A DNA stretch of 64,000 bases from Bacteroidota bacterium. GTDB lineage: Bacteria > Bacteroidota > Bacteroidia > Bacteroidales > Prolixibacteraceae. Shown here piece by piece: positions 52,359 through 61,675 of the stretch (position 1 is the stretch's first letter; every line of letters begins with the position of its first letter). The notes under the pieces were generated by a model. That model had not been told where the DNA came from. It did no database searches and saw only the letters and a list, made by a program, of their open reading frames with translations. The DNA is taken from positions 62,001 through 126,000 of the forward strand of contig JAUYMU010000061.1 of NCBI GenBank assembly GCA_030698405.1. The letters run 5' to 3'. Both the position numbers and the translations under genes were made by a program.

Positions 52359-53528
52359 TTAGTATTCGAATTCGCCAAACTGCGATTTGATGGTGAGTTT
52401 TTTGCCTTCAGCGGCTTCAACGCGCCCAACGATGCGGGCTTCGATGTTGTACTTTTCGGAAATAGCGATCACTTCAGCAGCAAATTCAGGAGCCAAATAA
52501 ACCTCGAAACGGTGGCCCATGTTGAACACTTTGTACATTTCCTGCCAGCTGGTTCCCGATTCTTCCTGAATCATTTTAAACAGTGGTGGAACATCGAACA
52601 AATTGTCTTTAATCACATGAACGTTATCAACAAAATGCAGCACTTTGGTTTGTGCACCACCCGAACAATGGATCATTCCATGAATGTTTTTCCGAAGTTT
52701 TTCGAGCAATTCTTTTACCACCGGTGCATATGTACGTGTTGGCGAAAGTACCAGTTTCCCGGCATCCAAACCAACTTCGGCAATTGCATCGGTCAGTTTT
52801 TTGTTTCCTGAATAAATGAGATCAGCCGGAACTTCCGGATCGTAACTTTCAGGATATTTTTGAGCCAGGTAATTGGCAAATACGTCGTGACGCGCGGAAG
52901 TCAGGCCGTTGCTGCCCATGCCGCCGTTGTATTCTTTTTCGTAACTCGCTTGTCCGAAGGAGGCCAGACCAACAATTACATCGCCGGCCTGAATGTTGTC
53001 TGCAGAAATTACATCTTCGCGTTTTATGCGGCAGGTAACGGTTGAATCGACAATGATGGTGCGCACCACATCGCCCACGTCGGCAGTTTCGCCTCCCGTT
53101 GGGTAAATATTGACGCCCATTTCACGCAGTTCGGCACACAGTTCTTCGGTACCGTTGATGATGGCGGCAATCACTTCGCCCGGAATCCGGTTTTTATTGC
53201 GCCCAATGGTGGACGATAACAAAATGTTATCAGTTGCGCCCACGCATAGCAAGTCGTCGAGATTCATGATGATGGCATCCTGAGCAATGCCTTTCCAGAC
53301 TGAAATATCGCCGGTTTCTTTCCAGTACAGGTAAGCCAGTGACGATTTGGTGCCAGCGCCATCGGCATGCATAATGTTGCACCAAGCCGGATCGCCGCCC
53401 AAAATATCGGGGATGATCTTGCAAAAAGCCTTTGGATACAAGCCTTTGTCTATGTTTTTAATGGCATTGTGCACGTCTTCCTTCGAAGCCGAAACACCAC
53501 GCGCCATGTATCTGTTATCTGCTGACAT
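52359..53528 (-). CDS. purM: Phosphoribosylformylglycinamidine cyclo-ligase
   Basis: AIR synthetase of purine synthesis. 389 residues, Bacteroidota-length form. MHADGAGTKSSLAYLYW, GGETADVGDVVRTI, GLASFGQASYEKEYN, CSGGAQTK, FNMGHRFEVY. ATP-grasp-like PurM fold. Start at MSADNRYMARGVSASK. Confidence 0.93.
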   Translation of the reverse strand: MSADNRYMARGVSASKEDVHNAIKNIDKGLYPKAFCKIIPDILGGDPAWCNIMHADGAGTKSSLAYLYWKETGDISVWKGIAQDAIIMNLDDLLCVGATDNILLSSTIGRNKNRIPGEVIAAIINGTEELCAELREMGVNIYPTGGETADVGDVVRTIIVDSTVTCRIKREDVISADNIQAGDVIVGLASFGQASYEKEYNGGMGSNGLTSARHDVFANYLAQKYPESYDPEVPADLIYSGNKKLTDAIAEVGLDAGKLVLSPTRTYAPVVKELLEKLRKNIHGMIHCSGGAQTKVLHFVDNVHVIKDNLFDVPPLFKMIQEESGTSWQEMYKVFNMGHRFEVYLAPEFAAEVIAISEKYNIEARIVGRVEAAEGKKLTIKSQFGEFEY

Positions 53529-53560
53529 ATACTCTGAATTACCTGATCAATTTCAGGGGG

Positions 53561-53568
53561 CAAAGGTA
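53561..53568 (-). promoter_or_regulatory. -7 box of purM
   Basis: TACCTTTG on the minus strand, 32 bases before the ATG at 53528. Confidence 0.5.
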
Positions 53569-53652
53569 ATATTTTTGGGGAATTTTATAGAAGGCCGGGT
53601 TTTAGGTTTTACCGAAAGTGCTTCAATACAGGGCACGTTTCAACATCAAAAA

Positions 53653-54210
53653 TCAGCTTAGTTTTTTTGATCTGCTGTCGAAGTGAAGCAGAAACGTCAA
53701 TATCGCAAGTGAAGCACTCATGAACGCAGGAATATAATACATTTCACCTACCGTCAGGATCAGCCCAAGGGCCATTGCAACGATGGAAATGATTCCGGCA
53801 AAAATCGCATACCAACGGGTCTTGTAAAACCATGAGTAAGGAAAAAAATGTGCGCCGGTAATGATTGCATATACCATTACAAAATTTTCGGGGGATTTTA
53901 TGAGTGTAAAAACTAAAAATGGAAAGTAGAACAATTGCGCGAAATTCAGCCAAAGGCCCAAGGGTTGCAAAGGGTTTTCCTTGTTGGTCCAATTCGTTTT
54001 AAAGAGTTTGGAAAATAAAAATGCCAGTGGCAGCACAAACCCACCAACAATAAAAGTAAAAACCGATTTGTCGTAAGGCTTAATCTCCAAAGTCCAGATG
54101 AAAGCAATCAAAAGCCAAACGATACAGGCCGAGGTTGTAAAATCAAGTCCATTTTTTGATTTGACCGATAACTCTATCCTAAGTTTATCAAAATTCTCTT
54201 TCGAAACCAT
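53653..54210 (-). CDS. DUF7010-like membrane protein
   Basis: 185 residues with about five hydrophobic segments. Residues 1-50 (MVSKENFDKLRIELSVKSKNGL..FTTSACIVWLLIAFIW) fit DUF7010 by memory. HFFPYSWFYKTRWYA is conserved-looking. No partner is obvious; 14 bases downstream of the PorE-like gene's stop codon. Confidence 0.65.
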   Translation of the reverse strand: MVSKENFDKLRIELSVKSKNGLDFTTSACIVWLLIAFIWTLEIKPYDKSVFTFIVGGFVLPLAFLFSKLFKTNWTNKENPLQPLGLWLNFAQLFYFPFLVFTLIKSPENFVMVYAIITGAHFFPYSWFYKTRWYAIFAGIISIVAMALGLILTVGEMYYIPAFMSASLAILTFLLHFDSRSKKLS

Positions 54211-54223
54211 ATTCTATATTTTA

Positions 54224-56203
54224 CTATTCATGAAAATCGTTGCTCAGCACCCTGAATTCTGTTCGGCGGTTGAGTGCTTTGGCAATTTCCTGCTGTTCAG
54301 GTGTGAGCTTCAGGATAAATTCTTCAGTAAGTTCATCGTTTCGTTTCAGGAAATCGTGTTGTTGGGCAATGGCACGGGTTACTTTCTTTGGCCAGGTTTC
54401 GCCGTATCCTTTGGCGACCAATCGTCCGGGGGTAATTCTTTTCGAAATCAGGTAATCGACCACCGACTGGGCACGTTTTTGCGAAAGTTCGGAGTTAAAT
54501 TGTTCGCTGCCAATGTGGTCGGTGTGAGCCATCAATTCTATTTTAATGGTCGGATTTAATACAAGTAACTGAACCAGCGAATCGAGGGCAACTTTTGATT
54601 CTTCGGTGATTTCGTAACTTCCGAAGGCGTAATTGATATTGTTGACTTTAATTGGCGCATCGGTAGGCGAAAGTTTAAACTCAAATCTGAATTCCTTGCT
54701 GTCTTCAAGTCCTATGGTTGATGTTCTGGCTTTGTCGTTCAGGAAGCCGTCTCTGAAAGCGGCAAAAACGTATTCGGTTTCAGGTTTTAACTTGAACTGA
54801 AACCGTCCGCCATCAGCCCGCATTTTCAGGTTGGTGCCATCGGTACCAATGATGCGAATCATCGCACCATCAATTTTCTGATTGGTTTCTTTATTGAAAA
54901 CTTCGCCTGTAGCATTGAAAATTTTCGGAGGAAGGTAAAAAGAATAGATATCGTCGCTTCGGGAGCCTTTGCGGTTTGATGAAAACAAACCTTTTTCAAC
55001 TTCCCCTTTGATAAATGCTATACCAAAATCGTCGCCGGGCGAATTAACAGGTGTTTTCATGTTTTGGATTACCCACTTTCCTTTTTCATCTTTAACAGCT
55101 TTGAATATATCAAGGCCGCCAATGCCGGGATGGTAATTCGATGAAAAATACAAATCGCCGTTTTCACGAATGAAGGGAAACATTTCGTCGCCGGGAGTAT
55201 TAATTTCTGGACCAAGATTTTCAGGTTTATCGAAATGACCACCACCTTTGTCTTTGGCCACCCAGATGTCTTTTCCGCCATATCCTCCGATTCTATCCGA
55301 CACGAAATAAAGCAGAGTGCCATCATCGCTTAAAGATGGATGTGCTGCAATGATGCTGTCGCCTACCAGCTCGATCAATATTGGCTCAGACCATTCACCT
55401 CTCGATTGATTGGCCGAATACAATTCTGTTCCCAGATCTTTTGTTTTGTCGAACCGGGCGCGGGTAAAAATCATTTGATCGCCACGGGACGAGAGTGTTG
55501 CAGCACCCTCATCGTTTAGGGTATTGATTAACAGATTTTCTTCCAGAAGAACAGGTTTTTCCCATTTTTGCTTTTGTACGCCAAACTTGCTGGTGAACAA
55601 ATCGGCATAGCGGGTTCCGGTAATATTGCTGGTACGTTTTCCGGTCACATTTTCGCGTGTGGAGGTGAAAATAATTTCATTGTCGCGGCCTCCAACGAAA
55701 ACAGGACTAAAATCATTGTCCTTCGAATTCAGTTCCTTCACCGGATTTACCAAATATCTTCCAGGGTTTTCAAGCCATTCATTTACTACTTTGCTGGCTT
55801 CAAGTCCGTTTTTTGCGTACTGATCGTCGGGTTTTACTCCAAGATAGGTTTGATACCAGGTAATTGCTTCATCGTATTTTTGGGTAGCCCTCAGGCAATC
55901 GGCATAATGCAACATGCACATCGGATCATCATAATTTCGCTTGATGGCATTTTTGTACCAGATAGCAGCCTTGGCAAAATCGCTTAATTTGTAGTACGAC
56001 TCGGCGATTTTGAAAGTAATTTCGGCTTTTTCCTTACTGAGTTTCTGTCCCCTGTATGCTTTTCGGTATTTTTCAATGGCATTGTAATGTTCACCAATGT
56101 CAAATGACACCTGACCAGTATTCATGTATTTGCGCGCAGAACAGGAACCAAGCAAGACAACCAGCAGAATCAGAAATATTTTGGGGAAAACCGTGTGCTT
56201 CAT
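54224..56203 (-). CDS. PorE-like OmpA lipoprotein, copy 1
   Basis: 659 residues. Lipobox LLGSCS (Cys21), TPR helices (residues 30-130: YNAIEKYRKAYRGQK, AAIWYKNAIKRN), a WD40/PD40 propeller (150-430: DNEIIFTSTREN, GTLLYFVSDRIGGYGGKDIWVA, DLYFSSNYHPGIGGLDIFKA), a carboxypeptidase-regulatory-like part, and a C-terminal OmpA domain (540-659: LMAHTDHIGSEQFNSELSQKRAQSV) that anchors to peptidoglycan. Architecture matches PorE of the type IX secretion system, though similar lipoproteins serve other roles. Confidence 0.85.
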   Translation of the reverse strand: MKHTVFPKIFLILLVVLLGSCSARKYMNTGQVSFDIGEHYNAIEKYRKAYRGQKLSKEKAEITFKIAESYYKLSDFAKAAIWYKNAIKRNYDDPMCMLHYADCLRATQKYDEAITWYQTYLGVKPDDQYAKNGLEASKVVNEWLENPGRYLVNPVKELNSKDNDFSPVFVGGRDNEIIFTSTRENVTGKRTSNITGTRYADLFTSKFGVQKQKWEKPVLLEENLLINTLNDEGAATLSSRGDQMIFTRARFDKTKDLGTELYSANQSRGEWSEPILIELVGDSIIAAHPSLSDDGTLLYFVSDRIGGYGGKDIWVAKDKGGGHFDKPENLGPEINTPGDEMFPFIRENGDLYFSSNYHPGIGGLDIFKAVKDEKGKWVIQNMKTPVNSPGDDFGIAFIKGEVEKGLFSSNRKGSRSDDIYSFYLPPKIFNATGEVFNKETNQKIDGAMIRIIGTDGTNLKMRADGGRFQFKLKPETEYVFAAFRDGFLNDKARTSTIGLEDSKEFRFEFKLSPTDAPIKVNNINYAFGSYEITEESKVALDSLVQLLVLNPTIKIELMAHTDHIGSEQFNSELSQKRAQSVVDYLISKRITPGRLVAKGYGETWPKKVTRAIAQQHDFLKRNDELTEEFILKLTPEQQEIAKALNRRTEFRVLSNDFHE

Positions 56204-56303
56204 TTTAAATTATGACGTTTCGGGGTAAAAGTAACCAATTTAAATCCATTCTGAAAAACGGAAAAGGTTTATTTAAAGTATCGGAGATCGCATAAATCGC
56301 CAA

Positions 56304-58271
56304 TTATTTTGCAGTAACGGTATTAATTACTTTGAATTCGGTTCGCCTGTTAAGTCCACGTGCCAAATCTTTCAGATTGTCGCTCCCAAGTTTTTCAATT
56401 GTGCCTGAATCTAAAACATCGCCTTCGTTCAGGAATTCGTATTGCTTGGCAAGTTTTGCATTTATCATCAGAGGTACAGATTCGCCGTAACCTTTGGCTT
56501 TCAGGTTTTTATCCTGAATACCTTTCCCAGCAAGGTATTGCATAACCGAAGCTGCACGTTTTTCGGAGAGTTCAAGGTTAAATTTTTCATCGCCAATGGC
56601 ATCGGTGTGGGCTGAAAGTTCAATAATGGCTTCCGGGTTCAGTTTCAGAAGTTCAACCAACTTGTCGAGTGAAGTTTTTGCCTGCGGAAGTAAGTCCCAT
56701 TTCCCCAATTCGTAGTTGATATTATCGATCCGGATGGGTTTATTGGTTGGGATTGGTTTGATATCGACCTCAAACTCCTTGGCTTCGCGAAGTCCGCGGG
56801 TCGATACTTTTGCCTGCGCGTTAAGGTAACCGTTGGCAAAAACCACAATTGCATAATCGCTTTCAGGATTTAAACTTGCCTGAAACCTGCCGTTTACCGA
56901 TCTGATTTTTTGCGAACTACCATCGGAGCCAACAATCCGGATGTTTACATTAGGAAGGATTGAGTCGGTTTCGCTGTCGTGAATTTTACCAAAACACTGA
57001 AATAACTTTGGCGGGAGATAAAATGAATAAGCATCTGTCCCGCGGCTGCCTTTTCGGTTCGAGGTAAAAAAGCCCTTTTCAAGATTTCCGAAAAACTGAA
57101 TGGAAAAATCGTCTCCAATTGAGTTTACTGGTGGTGGAAGTTGTTCGATTTGCCATTTTCCTCCTGATTTTTGTGCCTGAAAAATGTCGAATCCACCCAA
57201 TCCCGGATGAAAATCAGAGGAAAAATAGAAATAGCCATTGGGCTTTTCGAAAGGATACAATTCATTTCCGGGTGTATTGATTTCAGGACCTACATTCGTG
57301 GGTTCTGAAAAAGTATCCAGACCACTTATTTCTGATTTCCAGATGTCAAACCCACCCAAACCTCCGGGCCGGTCAGACGAAAACCAAAGTGTTTTGCCGT
57401 TTTCGGTGATCATGGGTTGAAGATAGTTTGCTCCGTCGGCTGTAAACGGGAGCAGTGCAGGGCTTGTCCATTGCCCGTTTTTTTTCTGAATAAAAAGCAA
57501 TTGGCTGGTTGCCTGTTGAGTTGGATTGGAAACTGATCTTGAAAAAACAACCAGTTCTTTTGATGGACTAAAATTCAGGAATAATTCCTCATCAGTTGAA
57601 TTCAGTGAGGTTGGTTCTTTTAAAAGTTCAGGAAGATTCCATCTCATTTTGATTGTGTCGTACACTGAAAGAAAAAAATCGGAGAATTTTTGACCGGTAA
57701 CCGGATTAATTTTTTTGTTTGGAACATCTTCCCGCGATGATTTTATGAAGATGGATTTTTCTGTGCCGGGCATGATTTGAACAACCATATCGTTGGCTGC
57801 TGAATTGATTGTTTTAAGGTTTTCTATGATGTAAAGTTCAGGTATTTCTTTCCATTCCTGAATTCGGCGAATGGATTCCAATCCATTGATTGCCTGCAAA
57901 TTTTTACTGTTCTTTTTTATTTCCGATTCATAAATAAGTTTGGCTTCCTCAGGCTTTCCGGCGCCGCGCAGGACATCGGCATACCGTATTTCAAGCGTAG
58001 CATCCTTGTATCCGGAACGAATTGCATTTCGGTACCAAACAGCAGCTTTCGTGTAATCACCCGACTCCCGGTAACTTTCGGCAAGCTTGAAATAAATTGC
58101 AGGTTTGATTGTTTTGTCTTTTACTTTTTGATTGGCCAGCCTGAATTTTTCCGCGCCATCGAAATATTCTTTCCTTGAAAAAGAAGCATCCGCATCCGAA
58201 ATCAGTTTGTTTACCGAACAGGCCGAACCGAAAAGCGCGACTGCAATCAATATCAGGAATTTAATTTTCAT
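56304..58271 (-). CDS. PorE-like OmpA lipoprotein, copy 2
   Basis: 655 residues, same domain order as the neighbour: lipobox FGSACS, TPR (AAVWYRNAIRSGYKDATLEIRYADVLRG), propeller (KTLWFSSDRPGGLGGFDIWKS, YFYFSSDFHPGLGGFDIFQA), OmpA (ELSAHTDAIGDEKFNLELSEKRAASVMQYL). Tandem with copy 1 (about 100 bases apart); clearly a duplication followed by divergence. This copy is probably the parent by position in the operon, but that is inference. Confidence 0.85.
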   Translation of the reverse strand: MKIKFLILIAVALFGSACSVNKLISDADASFSRKEYFDGAEKFRLANQKVKDKTIKPAIYFKLAESYRESGDYTKAAVWYRNAIRSGYKDATLEIRYADVLRGAGKPEEAKLIYESEIKKNSKNLQAINGLESIRRIQEWKEIPELYIIENLKTINSAANDMVVQIMPGTEKSIFIKSSREDVPNKKINPVTGQKFSDFFLSVYDTIKMRWNLPELLKEPTSLNSTDEELFLNFSPSKELVVFSRSVSNPTQQATSQLLFIQKKNGQWTSPALLPFTADGANYLQPMITENGKTLWFSSDRPGGLGGFDIWKSEISGLDTFSEPTNVGPEINTPGNELYPFEKPNGYFYFSSDFHPGLGGFDIFQAQKSGGKWQIEQLPPPVNSIGDDFSIQFFGNLEKGFFTSNRKGSRGTDAYSFYLPPKLFQCFGKIHDSETDSILPNVNIRIVGSDGSSQKIRSVNGRFQASLNPESDYAIVVFANGYLNAQAKVSTRGLREAKEFEVDIKPIPTNKPIRIDNINYELGKWDLLPQAKTSLDKLVELLKLNPEAIIELSAHTDAIGDEKFNLELSEKRAASVMQYLAGKGIQDKNLKAKGYGESVPLMINAKLAKQYEFLNEGDVLDSGTIEKLGSDNLKDLARGLNRRTEFKVINTVTAK

Positions 58272-58380
58272 TTATCTAAAACTAAGAAAGTCCGAAATTA
58301 CTCTTTTCGGCTTAACGAGAACGTAGCAGGCAAGGAAAAATTGTCGGATTGAGCCGGCGAGGGTTATTCAGGAAATAAAA

Positions 58381-58409
58381 AAAGGCTTCCGTAATGTTTG
58401 GAAGCCTTT
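58381..58409 (-). terminator. Terminator of glnN
   Basis: AAAGGCTTCC/GGAAGCCTTT with minus-strand T-run. Confidence 0.85.
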
Positions 58410-58430
58410 AAATTTATCAGTTTGCAATAA

Positions 58431-60620
58431 CTATTTAACGAATAGTAATTCACGGTATTTTGGCAATGGCCAAAGTTCATTGTCAACAATCAATTCGAGT
58501 TTGTCAATGTGATAACGAATATCATCCAGATAAGGTCTCACGCTTTTTTCATAAGCATAGGTTTTTTCCTTTTCCGACTCAATGATATTGGCAACTTTAC
58601 GGGCTTCGATCATCTCTTTTACTTTGGCTTTGATAGATGAAACATGGCCACCAATTTCCCTGATCAACTCAATACGTCCTTCAGCCAATGATTTGTATTC
58701 TTCGTCGCTGAATACGATCTTCAGGTTCTTTACATTTTCGAGCAACATCGACTGATACTGAACCGCTGTTGGAACGATGTGGTTAATCGCCAAATCACCC
58801 AATACGCGTGATTCGATCTGAATTTTCTTGGTGTATTTTTCCAGTTCTACCTCGATACGGCCTTCGATTTCGCGTGGGGTTAAAACACCGGCTTTGCCGT
58901 ACATTTCAATAACGCGTTTGTCATGCAAAGCTTCCAATGCAGTTGGTACGCTGGTAATATTTGTCAAACCGCGACGAGCAGCTTCAATTCTCCATTCTTC
59001 GCTGTAACCGTTTCCGTCGAATCGGATTGGTTTTGATTCGATGATCAGCTTTTTCAATACCTGGAAGATAGCTTCGTCTTTCTTAACTCCACCTTCAACC
59101 AATGCGTCAACTTCAATTTTGAATTTAACAAGCTGATCGGCAACGGCAGTATTCAGCGCAATCATTGCAGAAGCGCAGTTTGCAGATGAACCGACGGCGC
59201 GGAACTCGAAACGGTTTCCGGTAAATGCAAATGGTGAGGTGCGGTTACGGTCGGTGTTGTCAAGAATAATTTCAGGAATACGACCGATATTTAATTTTAA
59301 AGCAGTTTTTTCGTCCGGAGTCATCTTGCGGTCAACTACTGCAACTTCCATCAAATCGAGCATCTTGGAAATTTCAGTACCAAGGAAAGCTGAAATAATT
59401 GCCGGAGGAGCTTCGTTTGCACCCAAACGGTGTGTGTTTGGAGCTGTAAGAATGCTGGCACGCAACATATCCTGGTTTACATACAAGGCTTTCAGTGTGT
59501 TGATTACGAAAGTCAGGAACTGTAAATTCGATTTTGGATTTTTCCCCGGAGAAAACAAGTTTACACCGGTATCGGTTGACAATGACCAGTTGTTGTGTTT
59601 TCCTGAACCGTTAATTCCGGCGAATGGTTTTTCGTGAAAAAGAACCGCGAAATTATGACGACGGGCAATTTTTTTCATCAAGTCCATGATCATCTGATTG
59701 TGATCGTTCGCCAGGTTCAATTCTTCGTAAATTGGAGCAAGTTCAAACTGGTTTGGAGCAACCTCGTTGTGACGGGTTTTTACCGGAATTCCCAATTTAA
59801 AAGCTTCGTTTTCCAAATCTTCCATGAAACGAAAAACACGGGTTGGAATTGAACTGAAATAATGATCGTCCAACTGCTGATCTTTCGAAGCAGAGTGTCC
59901 CATCAAAGTACGTCCGGTAAGCATCAGGTCGGGGCGGGCCATGAACAAAGCTTCGTCAACCAAAAAGTATTCCTGTTCCCATCCAAGGTTTGCATTTACT
60001 TTCGAAACATTCTTGTCGAACATCTGGCAAACTTCGGTAGCAGCTTTGTCAACAGCAGCAATTGCCCTTAACAATGGAGTTTTATAATCGAGCGCTTCGC
60101 CGGTATATGAAATAAATATAGTTGGAATTGTCAATGTATTGTCAACAATGAAGGCAGGAGAAGAGGGATCCCATGCTGTATAACCACGTGCTTCGAAAGT
60201 TTGACGGATACCGCCACTTGGGAAAGAAGAAGCATCTGGTTCCTGCTGTGAAAGCATTGTTCCTGATAATGATTCAACAACGCCACCGTTTTCGCCATGA
60301 ACAACAAATGCATCATGCTTTTCAGCGGTACCGTCGGTCAATGGATGAAACCAGTGGGTAATGTGTGTGGCGCCGTTTTCCAATGCCCACGATTTCATTC
60401 CCTGCGCAACCTGATCGGCCATTTTGCGATCAATTGGAGTTCCATTGTCAACTGCATCAATTACTGACTTGTATGCTTCCTTCGACAAGTATTTCTTCAT
60501 TTTTGGACGATCGAAAACATTCATGCCGTAAAAGTCAGAAACAAGGTTCTCCTGTCGTTTAACTTCTACCGGTTTTCTTGTAAGAACTTCTTCAAGAGCT
60601 CTAAATCTGAATTGTGCCAT
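58431..60620 (-). CDS. glnN: Glutamine synthetase type III
   Basis: 729 residues, dodecameric GSIII class common in Bacteroidota. THWFHPLTDGTAEKHD, GWEQEYFLVDE, EVAPNQFELAPIYEE, FAGINGSGKHNNWS, NRTSPFAFTGNRFEFRAVG. Joins ammonia and glutamate. Preceded by a -7 box TATTTTTG at 60686-60693; no PII or amt gene in the window. Confidence 0.95.
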   Translation of the reverse strand: MAQFRFRALEEVLTRKPVEVKRQENLVSDFYGMNVFDRPKMKKYLSKEAYKSVIDAVDNGTPIDRKMADQVAQGMKSWALENGATHITHWFHPLTDGTAEKHDAFVVHGENGGVVESLSGTMLSQQEPDASSFPSGGIRQTFEARGYTAWDPSSPAFIVDNTLTIPTIFISYTGEALDYKTPLLRAIAAVDKAATEVCQMFDKNVSKVNANLGWEQEYFLVDEALFMARPDLMLTGRTLMGHSASKDQQLDDHYFSSIPTRVFRFMEDLENEAFKLGIPVKTRHNEVAPNQFELAPIYEELNLANDHNQMIMDLMKKIARRHNFAVLFHEKPFAGINGSGKHNNWSLSTDTGVNLFSPGKNPKSNLQFLTFVINTLKALYVNQDMLRASILTAPNTHRLGANEAPPAIISAFLGTEISKMLDLMEVAVVDRKMTPDEKTALKLNIGRIPEIILDNTDRNRTSPFAFTGNRFEFRAVGSSANCASAMIALNTAVADQLVKFKIEVDALVEGGVKKDEAIFQVLKKLIIESKPIRFDGNGYSEEWRIEAARRGLTNITSVPTALEALHDKRVIEMYGKAGVLTPREIEGRIEVELEKYTKKIQIESRVLGDLAINHIVPTAVQYQSMLLENVKNLKIVFSDEEYKSLAEGRIELIREIGGHVSSIKAKVKEMIEARKVANIIESEKEKTYAYEKSVRPYLDDIRYHIDKLELIVDNELWPLPKYRELLFVK

Positions 60621-61024
60621 AATTTTAAAAATTTAATCGTTTATGTGTTTGTTAATGTCTTTTTATTTTTGAAATAATCACATAGCAAAAATATACAAAA
60701 AATGAAATGCACATATAAAAACACAGGCATTTGATAAAATATTTACAATTAATTCAGAAATAGCCTTAATATTTCGTAGCAATTTTGAAATTACATACAA
60801 ATATTCAGCAAAATACTATTTTCTGAACATTTTGCATTTTGAATGATTTGTATTGGCTGGCTGAAATAATAAAGCGATCGAAATAAAATTCGAACGATAT
60901 GAACTAACTATAATATTGTTGATTTTTTGGCTGTATATCGCCCATGCCAGGCGAATAAACATAGGAGACGTTCGGGATAAACTCCGGACGTTTTGTCGTG
61001 ATCAGAAATTGCCAGACTTATTTA
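60621..61024. other. Gap between glnN and the Septu-like operon
   Basis: 404 AT-rich bases with the glnN promoter. A weak hairpin (ACGTCCGG/CCGAACGT, 60967-60994) lies at the end of the ptuB-like gene. No further gene seen. Confidence 0.5.
60686..60693 (-). promoter_or_regulatory. -7 box of glnN
   Basis: TATTTTTG on the minus strand, 65 bases before the glnN ATG. Confidence 0.45.
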
Positions 61025-61675
61025 TCAATTCAGCTTGCTTAGTCTTTTGTTGAGCAAATAAACAGCTACCATGCAGAATTCAGGAAATTTACCTCCAAAT
61101 TTTATAAGTAATTGTTCTTTCTCTGCTTCAAAAAAGCTACGAGGAATTTGTTTCCCTTTATATTCGTTTCCTTTTTGTTTGATCTTGTCATCAAACATCT
61201 TGTAATATCCAGCGCGGGTATCCCTCAAATCTTTTGTATTCAAATGAAGAATATTATCAAGCTCGTTATCAATTGCCGGATCAATTGATCGGATTTCTCC
61301 ATTAGAAAGATATTTTATCAGCGGCTCAATATTGTGGGCGTTATCAGAAGGATTAAAACTTAAATCCTTTTCGCCTTTGGAGGTGTCACATGACCGCATA
61401 ATTTTGGTTCCATTCTCATTGCCTGTACATGCGATCAATAAATTTCGATAGTTTAATTGTAATTCAAGATGCTTCTTTTGTGATTTTACATGCTCAATTT
61501 TACTATGAGGCCAATCTTTCTCTGGAATCCGTTTCATACAATAACAACAAATGTAACCTTGTTCTTCCAAAAGCTGTTGCCGCAATTCACTATTATCCCA
61601 ACCTTTATATGTACCCCCACTCGCCCGATGTTCGGTCAATGATCTTGGCTCCCTGCCTTTATTAATCTGCTTCAT
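61025..61675 (-). CDS. PtuB-like HNH nuclease (TIGR02646 family)
   Basis: 216 residues. Zinc knuckle CYIC-like CCYCMKRI (Cys43, Cys46), HNH core KIEHVKSQ (Glu61-His62), NLLIACTGN (Asn78, Cys83), MRSCDTSKGEKD (Cys96). TIGR02646 proteins are found with retrons and as PtuB in Septu. Overlaps the PtuA-like ATPase by 14 bases. Likely the nuclease effector. Confidence 0.85.
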   Translation of the reverse strand: MKQINKGREPRSLTEHRASGGTYKGWDNSELRQQLLEEQGYICCYCMKRIPEKDWPHSKIEHVKSQKKHLELQLNYRNLLIACTGNENGTKIMRSCDTSKGEKDLSFNPSDNAHNIEPLIKYLSNGEIRSIDPAIDNELDNILHLNTKDLRDTRAGYYKMFDDKIKQKGNEYKGKQIPRSFFEAEKEQLLIKFGGKFPEFCMVAVYLLNKRLSKLN

